The notes: generated by a model not told the origin, from the letters alone. Positions 1-9,324 are shown, numbered from the stretch's first letter. The stretch is DNA of 64,000 bases from Streptomyces piniterrae (GCF_005048155.1 NZ_SUMB01000003.1:822302-886301); one strand, 5' to 3'. Translations and numbers: made by a program.

Positions 1-176
1 AGGCCCTCGGCCCACAGGTCGGCGGCGTACGGGAAGGTGCCCTCGGTCTTGGCCGCCGCGTCGGCGGCCGCCAGGGAGACGCCCAGGCCGTGCGGCGACG
101 GCTCGACGGGCGGGATCGGGACGCCCGCCGCGGGGGTCGCGGTGACGGCACCGGCGCCGTCGGTCGTGCCACTCAT
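1..176 (-). CDS. Xanthine dehydrogenase-type molybdopterin-binding large subunit, N-terminal fragment
   Basis: Only the first 58 codons are inside the window; the gene continues past base 1. The ATG at 174-176 overlaps the TGA stop of the upstream iron-sulfur subunit (ATGA), showing translational coupling. After a Gly/Ala/Pro-rich leader the frame reads KTEGTFPYAADLWAEGL, which resembles the start of the large-subunit catalytic region in bacterial molybdenum hydroxylases. These enzymes oxidise purines or aromatic heterocycles with a molybdopterin cofactor; the substrate cannot be told from this fragment. The order FAD subunit, 2Fe-2S subunit, Mo subunit is the usual operon layout, so the functional class is well supported by context even though the catalytic domain is not visible. 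Confidence 0.75.
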   Translation of the reverse strand, partial: MSGTTDGAGAVTATPAAGVPIPPVEPSPHGLGVSLAAADAAAKTEGTFPYAADLWAEG

Positions 177-2392
177 GCCGGGCCTCCAGGCTGCGGATCG
201 GCCCCCGGGCCCTCATAGTGCCCGTGCGCATGCGGGTCGTGGGGGTGGTGGGCCTGCGGAGCGTGCTCCGTGGGGTCGGCGGGGCCGGCCTGGTGGGGGA
301 TGCGCGGGGTGTCCGCGGCCCCTTCCGCCCCGGCCTGGGCCTCGGCCTCCGCGCGGGCCTTGACGACCTCCTCGACGGCCTCCAGGACGCCCCGGTAGCC
401 GGAGCAGCGGCACAGGTTGCCGCACAGCGCCTTGCGGGTCTCCAGCTCGCTGGGGGCGTGGTTGCCCTCCAGGAGGTCGTGCACGGTCATCGCCATGCCC
501 GGTACGCAGAAGCCGCACTGCACCGCACCGGAGGCGGCGAGGGCGCGCTGCACGTCCGAGGGCGTGCCGTCCTGGGCGAGCCCCTCGACCGTGCGGACCT
601 CACTGCCCGCGGTGGTGGCCGCCGGCACCAGGCAGGACGCGACGAGCCGCCCGTCCACCTGGACCGAGCAGGCCCCGCACTCGCCCTGGGAGCAGCCGTC
701 CTTGGCCCCGGCGAGGCCGAGCCGCTCGCGCAGCACGTAGAGCAGCGATTCGCCGATCCAGGCGTCGGTGACCGGCCGGTCGGTGCCGTTCACGCGCAGG
801 ACGTAGGAGGCGGCGGGGTGTTCGTCGTACGCGTCGAGGCCGGGGTCCGCCGGGGCGTCGGCGTCGGCGTCGACGGGGTCGGGGGCCGGATCGGGGGATT
901 CGGGGGAGCCCTCGCGGGCGGCCCCGGGGGCCGTGGTGTGCGCGTGGACAGCGGGGGCCGCGTGGTCGGACGGGTCCGCGTGGTGCCCGGCACCGGTGGC
1001 GAATTCGGCGGAATCGCCGGACTCGCCGTGTTCGCCGTACTCGGCGGCCGGGGCGGCGCCCTCGGCCGCGACGGCGTCCGGGCCCGCGTCGGCACCCGCA
1101 CCGGCATGTGCATCCGCACCGTTCACCGCATCCGCGCCGGCACCCGCGCCGGCCGCGAACTCCCCGGTCCCGTCCGGCTGCTCACCGCCGGCCGCCGGGA
1201 CCGTCCACGGCTCCGCCCGGTCCGGGCGGCCCGGCTGGTCCGCGCCGACGCCGGAACCCACGTGGGCCGCGGAGCCCATGCCCGTCCCTGCGCCCGCTTC
1301 CTCGCCGGGGCCCTGTGCGTCCGCGCCCTCGTGCTGCGGCGCCTCCCCGGCGGGCGGCCACTGGGCCAGCGCGTCGGCCGGCAGCGACCAATGACCGGTC
1401 GCACCGCCCGCCGCCGGATCCGTGCCGCCCGTGCCGGCCCCGTACGCCTGGCCGCCCGGCAGGTCGTCGCCGCCGTGGGGTGCGGCGCCCTGCTCGCCGC
1501 CATGGCCGGTCAGGCCGCCGTCCCGCGCGTACGGGTCGTCGGCCGGAGCGCCGAACGGACCGCCCGCGGCGCCGTGCACGTCCTCACGCGCCCCGGTGCC
1601 GTGCCCGTCCTCGGCGCCGCCGTGCACGCCCGTCGTGGCGCTCAGCCCGGTGGTGAAGTTCCAGTGGCCGGTCCCGCCGGCAGCGTCGGCCGCCACCGGC
1701 TCGCCGGTGTCCGCCGCGCCGTCGGCGCCCCCGTACGTGCCCGGGTAGTCGCCGCCCTCGTAACCGGTGGCGCCGCCGGAGCCGGCGGGCCCCGGATAGC
1801 CCGGCTGCCCCTGATGGCCGGCCTGGGCCGGATATCCCGTGTGTGCCAGGCCGTCGTCACCGACGAGATACTCGCCGGACTCCTCCAGGCCGTCGTCCGC
1901 CGCGGCCGGGACCGACCATGCGCCGGAGCCGCCGGCCGGCTGCGAGCCGCCGGCGACCGGCCAGTCCACCCGGTCGCCGCCCCAAGGCTGCGCCGCCTCG
2001 GGGGCGCCGGCCTGGTAGCCCGCGGACGGGTCCTGGTGTCCCGGGGAGCTCGTCTGGGCCTGGTAGCCGGCGGACGGGTCGGCGTAGCCGGCCGAGGGGT
2101 CCGCGAACGGCATCGTCCACTGGCCGGTCGCGGCCGGGTCGGTGCCCGCGTCGGGGACCGGCGGCGAGGGGGCGTGCTGGGTGAACGAGGCGGGCGGCGT
2201 GTAGCCGTGGCCGGGCGCGGCGAGCGGATCGGAGGTGCCGTACCCGTTGGGCAGCCCGGCTCCGTAGGCCCCGGTGGTGAAGCCCTCCGGGAGCTGCACG
2301 AAGGCGGTGGCCTCCTGCTCGTACTCGCCGCCCTGGGGCAGCGGCTGCCAGCCCTGCTCAGGGTGCGGATTGCGGTTTTCTGCGTCACTCAC
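173..2392 (-). CDS. 2Fe-2S iron-sulfur subunit of a xanthine dehydrogenase-type molybdenum hydroxylase, with a long disordered N-terminus
   Basis: Electron-transfer subunit of the molybdenum hydroxylase. The conserved part is confined to residues about 529-685 of 739. A plant-type ferredoxin fold has Cys 567, 572, 575 (CSQGECGAC) and 587. A second [2Fe-2S] domain has CGFC at 626-629 and CGNLCRC at 657-663, so both clusters appear intact. The first roughly 525 residues are Gly/Ala/Asp/Pro-rich and low complexity, with a repeated DPSAGYQA-type unit. The tail after residue 685 is His/Pro-rich. Family members are usually only about 160-200 residues. The frame is open throughout and the GTG start at 2392 overlaps the upstream TGA (GTGA), so the extension looks genuine rather than a start error; a later internal start cannot be excluded. 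Confidence 0.85.
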   Translation of the reverse strand: MSDAENRNPHPEQGWQPLPQGGEYEQEATAFVQLPEGFTTGAYGAGLPNGYGTSDPLAAPGHGYTPPASFTQHAPSPPVPDAGTDPAATGQWTMPFADPSAGYADPSAGYQAQTSSPGHQDPSAGYQAGAPEAAQPWGGDRVDWPVAGGSQPAGGSGAWSVPAAADDGLEESGEYLVGDDGLAHTGYPAQAGHQGQPGYPGPAGSGGATGYEGGDYPGTYGGADGAADTGEPVAADAAGGTGHWNFTTGLSATTGVHGGAEDGHGTGAREDVHGAAGGPFGAPADDPYARDGGLTGHGGEQGAAPHGGDDLPGGQAYGAGTGGTDPAAGGATGHWSLPADALAQWPPAGEAPQHEGADAQGPGEEAGAGTGMGSAAHVGSGVGADQPGRPDRAEPWTVPAAGGEQPDGTGEFAAGAGAGADAVNGADAHAGAGADAGPDAVAAEGAAPAAEYGEHGESGDSAEFATGAGHHADPSDHAAPAVHAHTTAPGAAREGSPESPDPAPDPVDADADAPADPGLDAYDEHPAASYVLRVNGTDRPVTDAWIGESLLYVLRERLGLAGAKDGCSQGECGACSVQVDGRLVASCLVPAATTAGSEVRTVEGLAQDGTPSDVQRALAASGAVQCGFCVPGMAMTVHDLLEGNHAPSELETRKALCGNLCRCSGYRGVLEAVEEVVKARAEAEAQAGAEGAADTPRIPHQAGPADPTEHAPQAHHPHDPHAHGHYEGPGADPQPGGPA

Positions 2393-3285
2393 GAGAGCGC
2401 CCTCCCCAGTGCGCGGCGGGCCAGTGCTGCCACCGTACGGCGCAGGTGCAGCGCGGCGGGCGGCAGGGTCGCCGGTTCCGAACCGTCCTCGGGCGGCGCC
2501 GGGTCGGGGATACAGGCGGCGGCCACGTAGTCACCGAAAGCGGTCAGCGCCTCGGGGACCAGGCCGCGTTCGCCGTCCCAGTCGATGATCGAGGCGACCC
2601 ACTGCTCGGCCTCCAGGGGGCGCAGCGGCATGGCGGCGACCGCGCCCACGGCGCAGCGCACGCCGCGCCGGGCCGGGTCCAGGACCAGCGACACCGAGGC
2701 GGTGGCGCGTCCGGGGCCGGTGCGCCCGGTGGCCTTGAGGAACGTCTGCGGGGCGTGCAGCAGCGGCACCCGTACGAAGCCGACGAGTTCGCCGGGGCGC
2801 AGCATCTCGCGGCCGGCCAGCAGGTGGCTGACCGGGATCTCCCGGCGCCCGCCCCCGGGGCAGCCGATGATCAGCGTCGCTTCGAGGGCGGCGAGCACGG
2901 GGAGGGTGTCGCCCGTGGGCGCGGAGGTGACGATGTTGCCGCCGAGGGTCCCGGCGTTGCGGATCTGCGGGGGGCCCGCGGCGCGCGCGGCGGCGGCCAG
3001 GCCCGGGATCAGGGCCGCGAAGTCGGGGCGCCCCATACGGGCGAGGGTGAGACCGGCACCGAGGAGCGCATGGCCGTCCTGGTACTGCCAGCCGCGGATC
3101 TCGCTGATCCGGCCGAGGCCCACCAGGGCCGCGGGTCTGAGGAGTCCGGCGTTGACGGCGGCCATGAGATCGGTGCCGCCCGCGACGGGCACGGCGGCGG
3201 GCATGGCGGTGAGCGCCGCCACCGCCTCGTCGAGCGAGGCCGGCAACGTCACCGTGTGCGACGCGTGCGGTGCTTGGGTGGTCAA
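2389..3285 (-). CDS. FAD-binding subunit of a xanthine dehydrogenase-type molybdenum hydroxylase
   Basis: 298-residue FAD-binding PCMH-type subunit that passes electrons from the iron-sulfur centres. Visible signatures are PVAGGTDLMAAVN near the N-terminus, the FAD-pyrophosphate loop, and RNAGTLGGNIVTSAPTGD in the middle, which is typical of CO dehydrogenase/xanthine dehydrogenase medium subunits. The C-terminal third fits the associated FAD-subunit C-terminal domain. I chose the TTG at 3285 because a GGAAGGGG ribosome-binding sequence lies about 10 nt upstream and the family fold begins shortly after it; the frame stays open to 3522 but the extra residues are basic and unlike the family. It is the first gene of the three-gene operon and its stop overlaps the next start by 4 nt. 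Confidence 0.88.
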   Translation of the reverse strand: MTTQAPHASHTVTLPASLDEAVAALTAMPAAVPVAGGTDLMAAVNAGLLRPAALVGLGRISEIRGWQYQDGHALLGAGLTLARMGRPDFAALIPGLAAAARAAGPPQIRNAGTLGGNIVTSAPTGDTLPVLAALEATLIIGCPGGGRREIPVSHLLAGREMLRPGELVGFVRVPLLHAPQTFLKATGRTGPGRATASVSLVLDPARRGVRCAVGAVAAMPLRPLEAEQWVASIIDWDGERGLVPEALTAFGDYVAAACIPDPAPPEDGSEPATLPPAALHLRRTVAALARRALGRALS

Positions 3286-3595
3286 GCCAGCTGCCCCTTC
3301 CCCGGTGTCCCGGCTGTTCCGCTGCGCCGTACGGTACGTGCTCACGGCCCGGACGTGGCAACTCTGGCACATCTTCCCGGGACCACGACGAGAGGGTCCG
3401 CGAAGCGACGATCCGCCCCCGCATGAGGGGTTGGTCCGGTTTCGTCCGTCGGTGTGGGACGGCCGGGATCGCGGTTGCGCGCGCCGGGGAGCGCGTCGCG
3501 CGGCGCGCTCCGGGGCGCTCATCGTCCGCGCCGCGGTACGGGGAGTTCCACCGTCCCAGGGTCCGGCGGTCCGAGCGCCCTCCTTGCACGTCGGC
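3286..3595. other. Intergenic region upstream of the molybdenum hydroxylase operon
   Basis: This 310-bp gap between the hexosaminidase stop and the FAD-subunit start should hold the promoter of the molybdenum hydroxylase operon. Beyond the ribosome-binding sequence just before 3285, I see no clear -10/-35 pair, operator palindrome or terminator. Confidence 0.4.
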
Positions 3596-5401
3596 TCACA
3601 CGTTCGGGGGCGCCCCGTCGATCGGGCGTCCGAGCACGCCGGGACGCCGCTGCCAGGGGTGGGGGCCGCCGGGCGGGCGGTAGTCGACGCCGAGGGCGTC
3701 GAGCCGGGCGTAGTGCGCGGTCATCCGCCGGCCGAAGTCCTGGTGGTCGCGGTCGGCGGGCGGCGGCAGCCGGGACCAGGCGACCTCGGCGAACGCCGCG
3801 AGCCGCGGGAAGACCTGGTAGTCGACGCGCTGCTGACTGTCCATGACCTCGGTCCAGACGTTGGCCTGGGTGCCGAGGACGTGCGCGGCCTGCTCGTCCG
3901 TCAGTTCCGGCGGTACCGGCTCGAAGCGGTAGACGTCCTCCAGGGTGCGCACGTAGCCGATCGGCACCGGTTCGTGGGGGGAGGCGTGCTGACGGTGGTC
4001 CAGATACACCTGCTGCTCGGGGCACATGACGACGTCGTGGCCGGCGCGGGCGGCGGCGATCCCGCCGGCGTAGCCGCGCCAGGACGAGACGGCGGCGCCT
4101 TCGGCCAGGCCCAGCTCCGTCGTCCCGCCTCCGGGGGCGGCCCGGCCGCCGCCCTCCAGGATCTCGTCCCAGCCGATCAGTCGCCGTCCGCGGTCGGCCA
4201 GCCAGCGGCCGAAGTGCCGGATGAACCAGCTCTGCAGCGCGTCCTCGTCCGCGAGGCCCAGCTCGGCGATGCGGGCCTGTGCGGTGGCCGACGCCTTCCA
4301 CTGGTCCTTGGGGCACTCGTCGCCGCCGATGTGCACGAACGGCGAGGGGAAGAGTTCCAGGACCTCCGCCAGCACGTGCTCGTAGAACCGCAGGGCGTTG
4401 TCAGTGGGGGCGAGTACGTTCGGATTGACGCCCCAGGTGTCCCAGACCTCCAGGGAGTTGGTGTCGATGACGTCGGTGTTGCCGAGTTCCGGATACGCGG
4501 CGATGGCGGCCTGCGAGTGCCCGGGGATGTCGATCTCGGGGACGACGGTGATATGCCGCGCGGCGGCGTAGGCGACGATCTCGCGGATGTCGTCCTGGGT
4601 GTAGAAGCCGCCGTGCGGTCGCTCGTCCCAGAGCGGGGAGGCGCGGTGCCCGATCTTCGTGCGCGCCCGCCAGGCGCCGGTCCTGGTGAGTTCCGGGTAG
4701 CGCGCGATCTCGATGCGCCAGCCCTGGTCGTCGGTGAGATGGAGGTGGAGGACGTTGAGTTTGTGCGCGGCGAGCAGGTCGATATAGCGCAGTACGCCGT
4801 CCTTGGGCATGAAGTGCCGTGCGACGTCGAGCATCATGCCGCGCCAGGCGAAGCGGGGGGCGTCCTCGATGGTCTGCTGCGGCAGGACGGGGCCGCGGCC
4901 CGGTGCGAGCGGCGCGCGGCGGAAGGCGTGCGGACCGAGGAGCTGACGGAGCGTCTGGGCGCCCCAGAAGACTCCGGCCGGGCTGCCGCCGGCGATCCGC
5001 ACGCCCCAGTTGGTGACGGCGTCCAGCCGGTAGCCCTCCGCCGGGAGGTCCGGGTCGAGGGTGAGCGCGAGGGTGTCCGCCGCGTCGTCGGGGCCGGGCG
5101 GCAGGGGCAGCGCGAAGGCCGCGCCGAGGGTGTCGCGCAGCCAGCGCGCGGTGCCCTCGGTGCCCGGGGCGGCCGCGAGTGCGGTCCGCTCGCCGAGCCG
5201 TACGGCGCAGCGGTACGGGCCGTCGATCCGAAGCGGCGCCGGGATCAGGCCGCTTCCGGTGCCCGGGGCGGTACCGGGGGCGGTGCCGGTGCCCGTCTCG
5301 GCGTCCGTCGCGTTCGCACCGTCGGCCGTGGTCGCGGCGTCGGCCCCGGTCACAGCCCCGGCCGTGGTCGCGCTCTCCGTGTCGGTCTCGGTCTGTGGCA
5401 T
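3596..5401 (-). CDS. Beta-N-acetylhexosaminidase, GH20
   Basis: 601-residue glycoside hydrolase family 20 enzyme that removes terminal N-acetylglucosamine or N-acetylgalactosamine. After an Ala/Thr-rich N-terminus (about 50 residues) comes a GH20b-type domain, then the catalytic barrel starting near the motif FAWRGMMLDVARHF. The strand motif HLHLTDDQGWRIEIARYPEL and the catalytic HIGGDECPKDQW, with the family's Asp-Glu pair, are all present. No convincing signal peptide is seen; the N-terminus lacks a hydrophobic run, so the enzyme is probably cytoplasmic and may act on imported chitooligosaccharides or recycled muropeptides. It is flanked by unrelated genes and looks monocistronic. The ATG at 5399-5401 is the only good start. 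Confidence 0.92.
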   Translation of the reverse strand: MPQTETDTESATTAGAVTGADAATTADGANATDAETGTGTAPGTAPGTGSGLIPAPLRIDGPYRCAVRLGERTALAAAPGTEGTARWLRDTLGAAFALPLPPGPDDAADTLALTLDPDLPAEGYRLDAVTNWGVRIAGGSPAGVFWGAQTLRQLLGPHAFRRAPLAPGRGPVLPQQTIEDAPRFAWRGMMLDVARHFMPKDGVLRYIDLLAAHKLNVLHLHLTDDQGWRIEIARYPELTRTGAWRARTKIGHRASPLWDERPHGGFYTQDDIREIVAYAAARHITVVPEIDIPGHSQAAIAAYPELGNTDVIDTNSLEVWDTWGVNPNVLAPTDNALRFYEHVLAEVLELFPSPFVHIGGDECPKDQWKASATAQARIAELGLADEDALQSWFIRHFGRWLADRGRRLIGWDEILEGGGRAAPGGGTTELGLAEGAAVSSWRGYAGGIAAARAGHDVVMCPEQQVYLDHRQHASPHEPVPIGYVRTLEDVYRFEPVPPELTDEQAAHVLGTQANVWTEVMDSQQRVDYQVFPRLAAFAEVAWSRLPPPADRDHQDFGRRMTAHYARLDALGVDYRPPGGPHPWQRRPGVLGRPIDGAPPNV

Positions 5402-5661
5402 GCCGTCAGCCCTTCACCGCGCCGCACGGGCCCGATACCCGCCGGTGCTGTACGAGTACGAAGAAGACCAGCACGGGGGATGGTCATCACGGTCGATGCT
5501 GCCATGCCCCGCCCCCGCAAGTGCGCGTCCCGGGAACGACGGCGGGCCCGGGTCCGCGAGGGACCGGGCCCGAACCCGTGGCGGGGCACCGCCAGGCGAT
5601 GAACGGCTACGACCCGCCGCTCACCGCCGGAAACCACCGACTGCGGTCTGTGAACCCGCGG

Positions 5662-5955
5662 CTACTTCTTGCCGCCGTCCTTGCCGCCCTTGTCCTTGTC
5701 GCCACCGGCGCCCATGGACTCGAAGATCTCCTTGCACATGGGACACACCGGATACTTCTTCGGGTCCCGGCCCGGGACCCATACCTTGCCGCACAGCGCC
5801 ACGACGGGAGTGCCGTCGAGCGCGCTCGCCATGATCTTGTCCTTCTGGACATAGTGGGCGAAGCGCTCGTGGTCGCCGTCGCCGTGCGACACCTGGGGTG
5901 TCGGCTCTACGAGGGTCCCCGTACCTGCCCCGCGCTCGGGCTCAAGAGTGCTCAT
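5662..5955 (-). CDS. DUF3039 domain protein
   Basis: 97-residue soluble protein matching the actinobacterial DUF3039 family. The core runs HERFAHYVQKDKIMASALDG and then ALCGKVWVPGRDP...YPVCPMCKEIFE, with a Cys followed by a CxxC pair, which suggests a small metal-binding fold. The C-terminus is a Lys/Gly/Asp-rich tail. The function of this family is unknown. I use the ATG at 5955 (MSTLEPE) rather than the one three codons upstream. It stands alone, with about 260 bp on the hexosaminidase side that contain nothing recognisable. Confidence 0.85.
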   Translation of the reverse strand: MSTLEPERGAGTGTLVEPTPQVSHGDGDHERFAHYVQKDKIMASALDGTPVVALCGKVWVPGRDPKKYPVCPMCKEIFESMGAGGDKDKGGKDGGKK

Positions 5956-6060
5956 AAGTGCCAAGGGTACTCACGCGCGCCGCAAGCGGGGAGCGTCGGC
6001 CCGCCGCCGGGTGACCGGCGCGTCCCCCGGCCGCCGCGCCACCGGCCGTGAGCCCGCGCC

Positions 6061-6741
6061 CTACGACCCCACCGGCACCCCGCCCCGGTCGCCGCTCGTC
6101 AGCCCCAGCTGGGTGGCGAAGGCCAGCGCGGCCTCCGGCCGGATCTCGTACCAGGCGTCCTGGTCGCAGACCGCGCCCAGCAGCGCGGCGATGTCCTCCG
6201 CGCGGACCGTACGCGCCTCGGCGGCCGCCATGAAGGCGCGGACCGCCGCCGCGGGGTCGACGTCCGTCTCGGTACGGGCCACGAGATCGTCGACGATCCG
6301 CCCGATCGCGGCCTCACCGGGCGCGGTCCAGCTCATCGCCATCTCCAGGCCGTCGTCCGGCATCTTCTCGGGGTACGGGGCACGGGCCCAGGCGCCGTCC
6401 TGCCACCAGTAGACGAAGCCGAAGAGGTTGCCCTCGGCGTCGTGCCGCAGCTGCTCCCAGGGCAGCCATTCGGGGCCGCCGGCCAGGAAGTCGATCTGCC
6501 GGCCCGCGTCGTGCGTATAGCTGCCGTCGGAATCCTGGCCGCACAGCAGCGCCCGGCCGTCCTCGAACAGCTTCAGCCGCCACCAGTAGGAGCCGCCGCC
6601 GTTCCAGCACTCCAGCCCCCGGCCGCCCCAGGAGAATTCGTCCCAGTCGTCCACGGCGGCCGCCACCACCGCCAGCGTCGCGGCGCGCGCCCACAACCGC
6701 TCCGGATGGTCCAGGTCCTCGGGCACACTGGGCCTGTGCAT
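6061..6741 (-). CDS. Unrecognised Trp-rich protein
   Basis: I do not recognise this 226-residue protein. The first half is rich in Trp and Gly (for example WGGRGLECWNGGGSYWW and YWWQDGAWARAPYP) and reads like a beta-rich SUKH- or SMI1-type fold, although I cannot assign a family. The second half is predicted helical and acidic. There is no signal peptide or membrane segment. The ATG at 6741 is preceded by GGGGAG at good spacing, so I prefer it to the upstream in-frame start at 6861. Third-position G+C is high, as in neighbouring genes, supporting a real gene. Its neighbours (DUF3039, yqgE) share its strand but the gaps are over 100 bp. Confidence 0.75.
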   Translation of the reverse strand: MHRPSVPEDLDHPERLWARAATLAVVAAAVDDWDEFSWGGRGLECWNGGGSYWWRLKLFEDGRALLCGQDSDGSYTHDAGRQIDFLAGGPEWLPWEQLRHDAEGNLFGFVYWWQDGAWARAPYPEKMPDDGLEMAMSWTAPGEAAIGRIVDDLVARTETDVDPAAAVRAFMAAAEARTVRAEDIAALLGAVCDQDAWYEIRPEAALAFATQLGLTSGDRGGVPVGS

Positions 6742-6926
6742 GGCGCTCTCCCCGTTCGTCCAGCACGGACCCGCCATCGCGTCCGCGCGCCGTCCCCAAC
6801 ACCTCGAACCATAGCGACGGGCACTGACAATTCCCCATGACGAAGCCGTCACAATAATCAAGCCGTCAACAAAATTTGCCGGCCCGGGAAACCGGCCCGG
6901 GGAGCCGCGCTTCGCCCCCGCCCGCC

Positions 6927-7601
6927 TCAGTTCAGCGACGGGTCATCCGGGTACGTGGCCACCATCGCCAGCTCGTTCCGCTGGCGGCGCAGCACCGCCC
7001 GCCACAGCTGCTCCGGGTCCGGCGACGAGACGTCCCCCGGTTCCGACTCGACGACGTACCAGGCGCCCTCCACCAGCTCGTCCTCCAGCTGGCCGGGCCC
7101 CCAGCCCGCATACCCGGCGAAGATCCGCAGGCTGCCGAGGACGGCCGCGAGGAGCTCCGGCGGGGCCTCCAGATCCACCAGGCCGATCGCGCCGTGCACC
7201 CGGCGCCAGCCCAGCGGCTCGTCACCGGCCGGCACGCTCTCCGCCGTGTCCGCGGCCGGCGCACCCGCCACCCCGTCGTCGGCGCCACCGGACCGGGCGC
7301 CGCTCTCGTAGGACGGGATGCCGCCCTCCCCGGCGACGCTCCCGGGCACCACCGCCACCCCGAGCGCCGAGTCCAGCGACACCGGGCCGCCCTGGAAGAC
7401 CACCCCGGGCTCGCCGGCCAGCGCGGCCCACGGCGCGAGAATGTCGCCCACACCGACCGGCGTCGGACGGTTCAGGACCACGCCGAGGGAGCCCTCCTCG
7501 TCGTGATCGAGAAGCAGCACCACCGCGCGGTCGAAGTTCGGGTCGGCGAGCGCGGGCGTCGCGACGAGCAGCCGGCCTGTGAGCGAGGACACCTCGGTCA
7601 T
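6927..7601 (-). CDS. YqgE/AlgH family protein
   Basis: 224-residue member of the YqgE/AlgH family. The N-terminal signature LTGRLLVATPALADPNFDRA, followed by VVLLLDHDEEGSLGVVLNRPT and VVFQGGPVSLDSALGV, is diagnostic. GYAGWGPGQLEDELVEGAWY near the C-terminus is the second conserved block. The biochemical role of this family is not settled. A Gly/Ala/Ser insertion around residues 95-125 lengthens this copy relative to the roughly 190-residue family norm. The ATG at 7599-7601 is chosen because the homologous fold starts a few residues later; the Shine-Dalgarno sequence is weak and a GTG two codons upstream is possible. It is divergent from murA. Confidence 0.9.
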   Translation of the reverse strand: MTEVSSLTGRLLVATPALADPNFDRAVVLLLDHDEEGSLGVVLNRPTPVGVGDILAPWAALAGEPGVVFQGGPVSLDSALGVAVVPGSVAGEGGIPSYESGARSGGADDGVAGAPAADTAESVPAGDEPLGWRRVHGAIGLVDLEAPPELLAAVLGSLRIFAGYAGWGPGQLEDELVEGAWYVVESEPGDVSSPDPEQLWRAVLRRQRNELAMVATYPDDPSLN

Positions 7602-7906
7602 GGCCACATGATCCCGCACTTTGGGCCGATACGGGGAGTCGACGGCCGGACCGGTGCGAGAGCGCCCAGGGCGTACGGCGGCAGCACCGGCGCACGGGCC
7701 TGCCGGGCGGCCGCAGCGAACCGCCCATTCGAGACAACGAGGTGAATTCTCGACCAAACGACGATTACAGATCAAAGGCGGATCGTAGCGGAGTGTGTTG
7801 TGACAAAGCCATTACATGCCCGAAGCCCGCACAGGCCTACGGACACCCCCTCCGGCGCCCTTACCATTTCCCCTTGGCCCTGCCCGTCTCCAGGAACGCG
7901 AGATCC
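7602..7906. other. Divergent intergenic region between yqgE and murA
   Basis: About 305 bp holding the promoters of both genes. The murA-proximal half is relatively A+T-rich, as expected for a promoter. AGGAAC lies roughly 10 nt before the murA ATG. I cannot single out a convincing hexamer pair or operator. Confidence 0.4.
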
Positions 7907-9253
7907 ATGACCGTCTCTACTGACGACGTACTGCTTGTCCACGGCGGCACCCCGCTCGATGGCGAGATCCGGGTTCGCGGCGCGAAGAACCTCGTACCGA
8001 AGGCCATGGTCGCCGCCCTCCTGGGCAGCGGCCCGAGCCGGCTGCGCAATGTCCCCGACATCCGCGACGTGCGCGTCGTGCGCGGGCTGCTCCAGCTGCA
8101 CGGCGTCACGGTCCGCCCTGGTGACGAGCCCGGCGAGCTGATCCTCGACCCCTCGCGCGTCGAGAGCGCCAACGTCGCCGACATCGACGCGCACGCCGGC
8201 TCGTCCCGCATCCCCATCCTGTTCTGCGGCCCGCTGCTGCACCGCCTCGGCCATGCCTTCATCCCGGGCCTGGGCGGCTGCGACATCGGCGGCCGCCCGG
8301 TGGACTTCCACTTCGACGTACTGCGCCAGTTCGGCGCGACGATCGAGAAGCGCGCCGACGGCCAGTACCTCGAGGCCCCGCAGCGGCTGCGCGGCACCAA
8401 GATCCGGCTGCCGTACCCGTCGGTCGGCTCGACCGAGCAGGTGCTGCTGACCGCCGTCCTGGCGGAGGGCGTCACCGAGCTGACGAACGCCGCCGTGGAG
8501 CCGGAGATCGAGGACCTGATCTGCGTCCTGCAGAAAATGGGCGCGATCATCTCCATGGACACCGACCGGACGATCCGGATCACCGGTGTCGACAAGCTCG
8601 ACGGCTACAACCACCGCGCCCTGCCGGACCGCCTGGAGGCCGCCTCGTGGGCGTCCGCGGCGCTGGCCACCGAGGGCAACATCTACGTCCGCGGCGCGCA
8701 GCAGCGGTCGATGATGACCTTCCTGAACACCTTCCGCAAGGTCGGTGGCGCCTTCGAGATCGACGACGAGGGCATCCGCTTCTGGCACCCGGGCGGCTCG
8801 CTCAACGCGATCGCCCTGGAGACCGACGTCCACCCCGGTTTCCAGACCGACTGGCAGCAGCCGCTGGTCGTCGCCCTGACGCAGGCGTCGGGCCTCTCGA
8901 TCGTCCACGAGACGGTCTACGAGTCCCGCCTCGGCTTCACGTCCGCGCTGAACCAGATGGGCGCGCACATCCAGCTCTACCGCGAGTGCCTGGGCGGCTC
9001 CGCCTGCCGCTTCGGCCAGCGCAACTTCCTGCACTCCGCGGTCGTCTCCGGCCCCACCAAGCTGCAGGGCTCCGACCTGGTCATCCCCGACCTGCGCGGC
9101 GGCTTCTCGTACCTGATCGCGGCCCTGGCGGCCCAGGGCACGTCCCGGGTGCACGGCATCGACCTGATCAACCGCGGCTACGAGAACTTCATGGAGAAGC
9201 TGGTGAGCCTGGGCGCAGAGGTCGAACTGCCCAACGGCTCACTGAAGGGCTGA
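7907..9253 (+). CDS. murA: UDP-N-acetylglucosamine 1-carboxyvinyltransferase MurA
   Basis: 448-residue enzyme of the first committed step of peptidoglycan synthesis: transfer of enolpyruvate from PEP to UDP-GlcNAc in the cytoplasm. RGAKNLVPKAMVAALL (Lys27/Asn28) is the N-terminal substrate motif. The flexible catalytic loop GGCDIGGRPVDFH contains Cys125, the residue alkylated by fosfomycin in sensitive enzymes, so this copy is predicted to be of the Cys type. RGGFSYLIAALAA near the C-terminus is the EPSP-synthase-fold signature. The ATG at 7907 follows AGGAACGCGAGATCC; the in-frame upstream ATG at 7742 would add non-conserved residues. The gene is followed by a strong terminator and converges on hup. 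Confidence 0.95.
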   Translation: MTVSTDDVLLVHGGTPLDGEIRVRGAKNLVPKAMVAALLGSGPSRLRNVPDIRDVRVVRGLLQLHGVTVRPGDEPGELILDPSRVESANVADIDAHAGSSRIPILFCGPLLHRLGHAFIPGLGGCDIGGRPVDFHFDVLRQFGATIEKRADGQYLEAPQRLRGTKIRLPYPSVGSTEQVLLTAVLAEGVTELTNAAVEPEIEDLICVLQKMGAIISMDTDRTIRITGVDKLDGYNHRALPDRLEAASWASAALATEGNIYVRGAQQRSMMTFLNTFRKVGGAFEIDDEGIRFWHPGGSLNAIALETDVHPGFQTDWQQPLVVALTQASGLSIVHETVYESRLGFTSALNQMGAHIQLYRECLGGSACRFGQRNFLHSAVVSGPTKLQGSDLVIPDLRGGFSYLIAALAAQGTSRVHGIDLINRGYENFMEKLVSLGAEVELPNGSLKG

Positions 9254-9324
9254 CACGGCCGCCGGCCGGGGGTCCGGGGGTTGTCCCCCGGGTCGGCACC
9301 GAGCGACGACGCGAACCAGCACGT

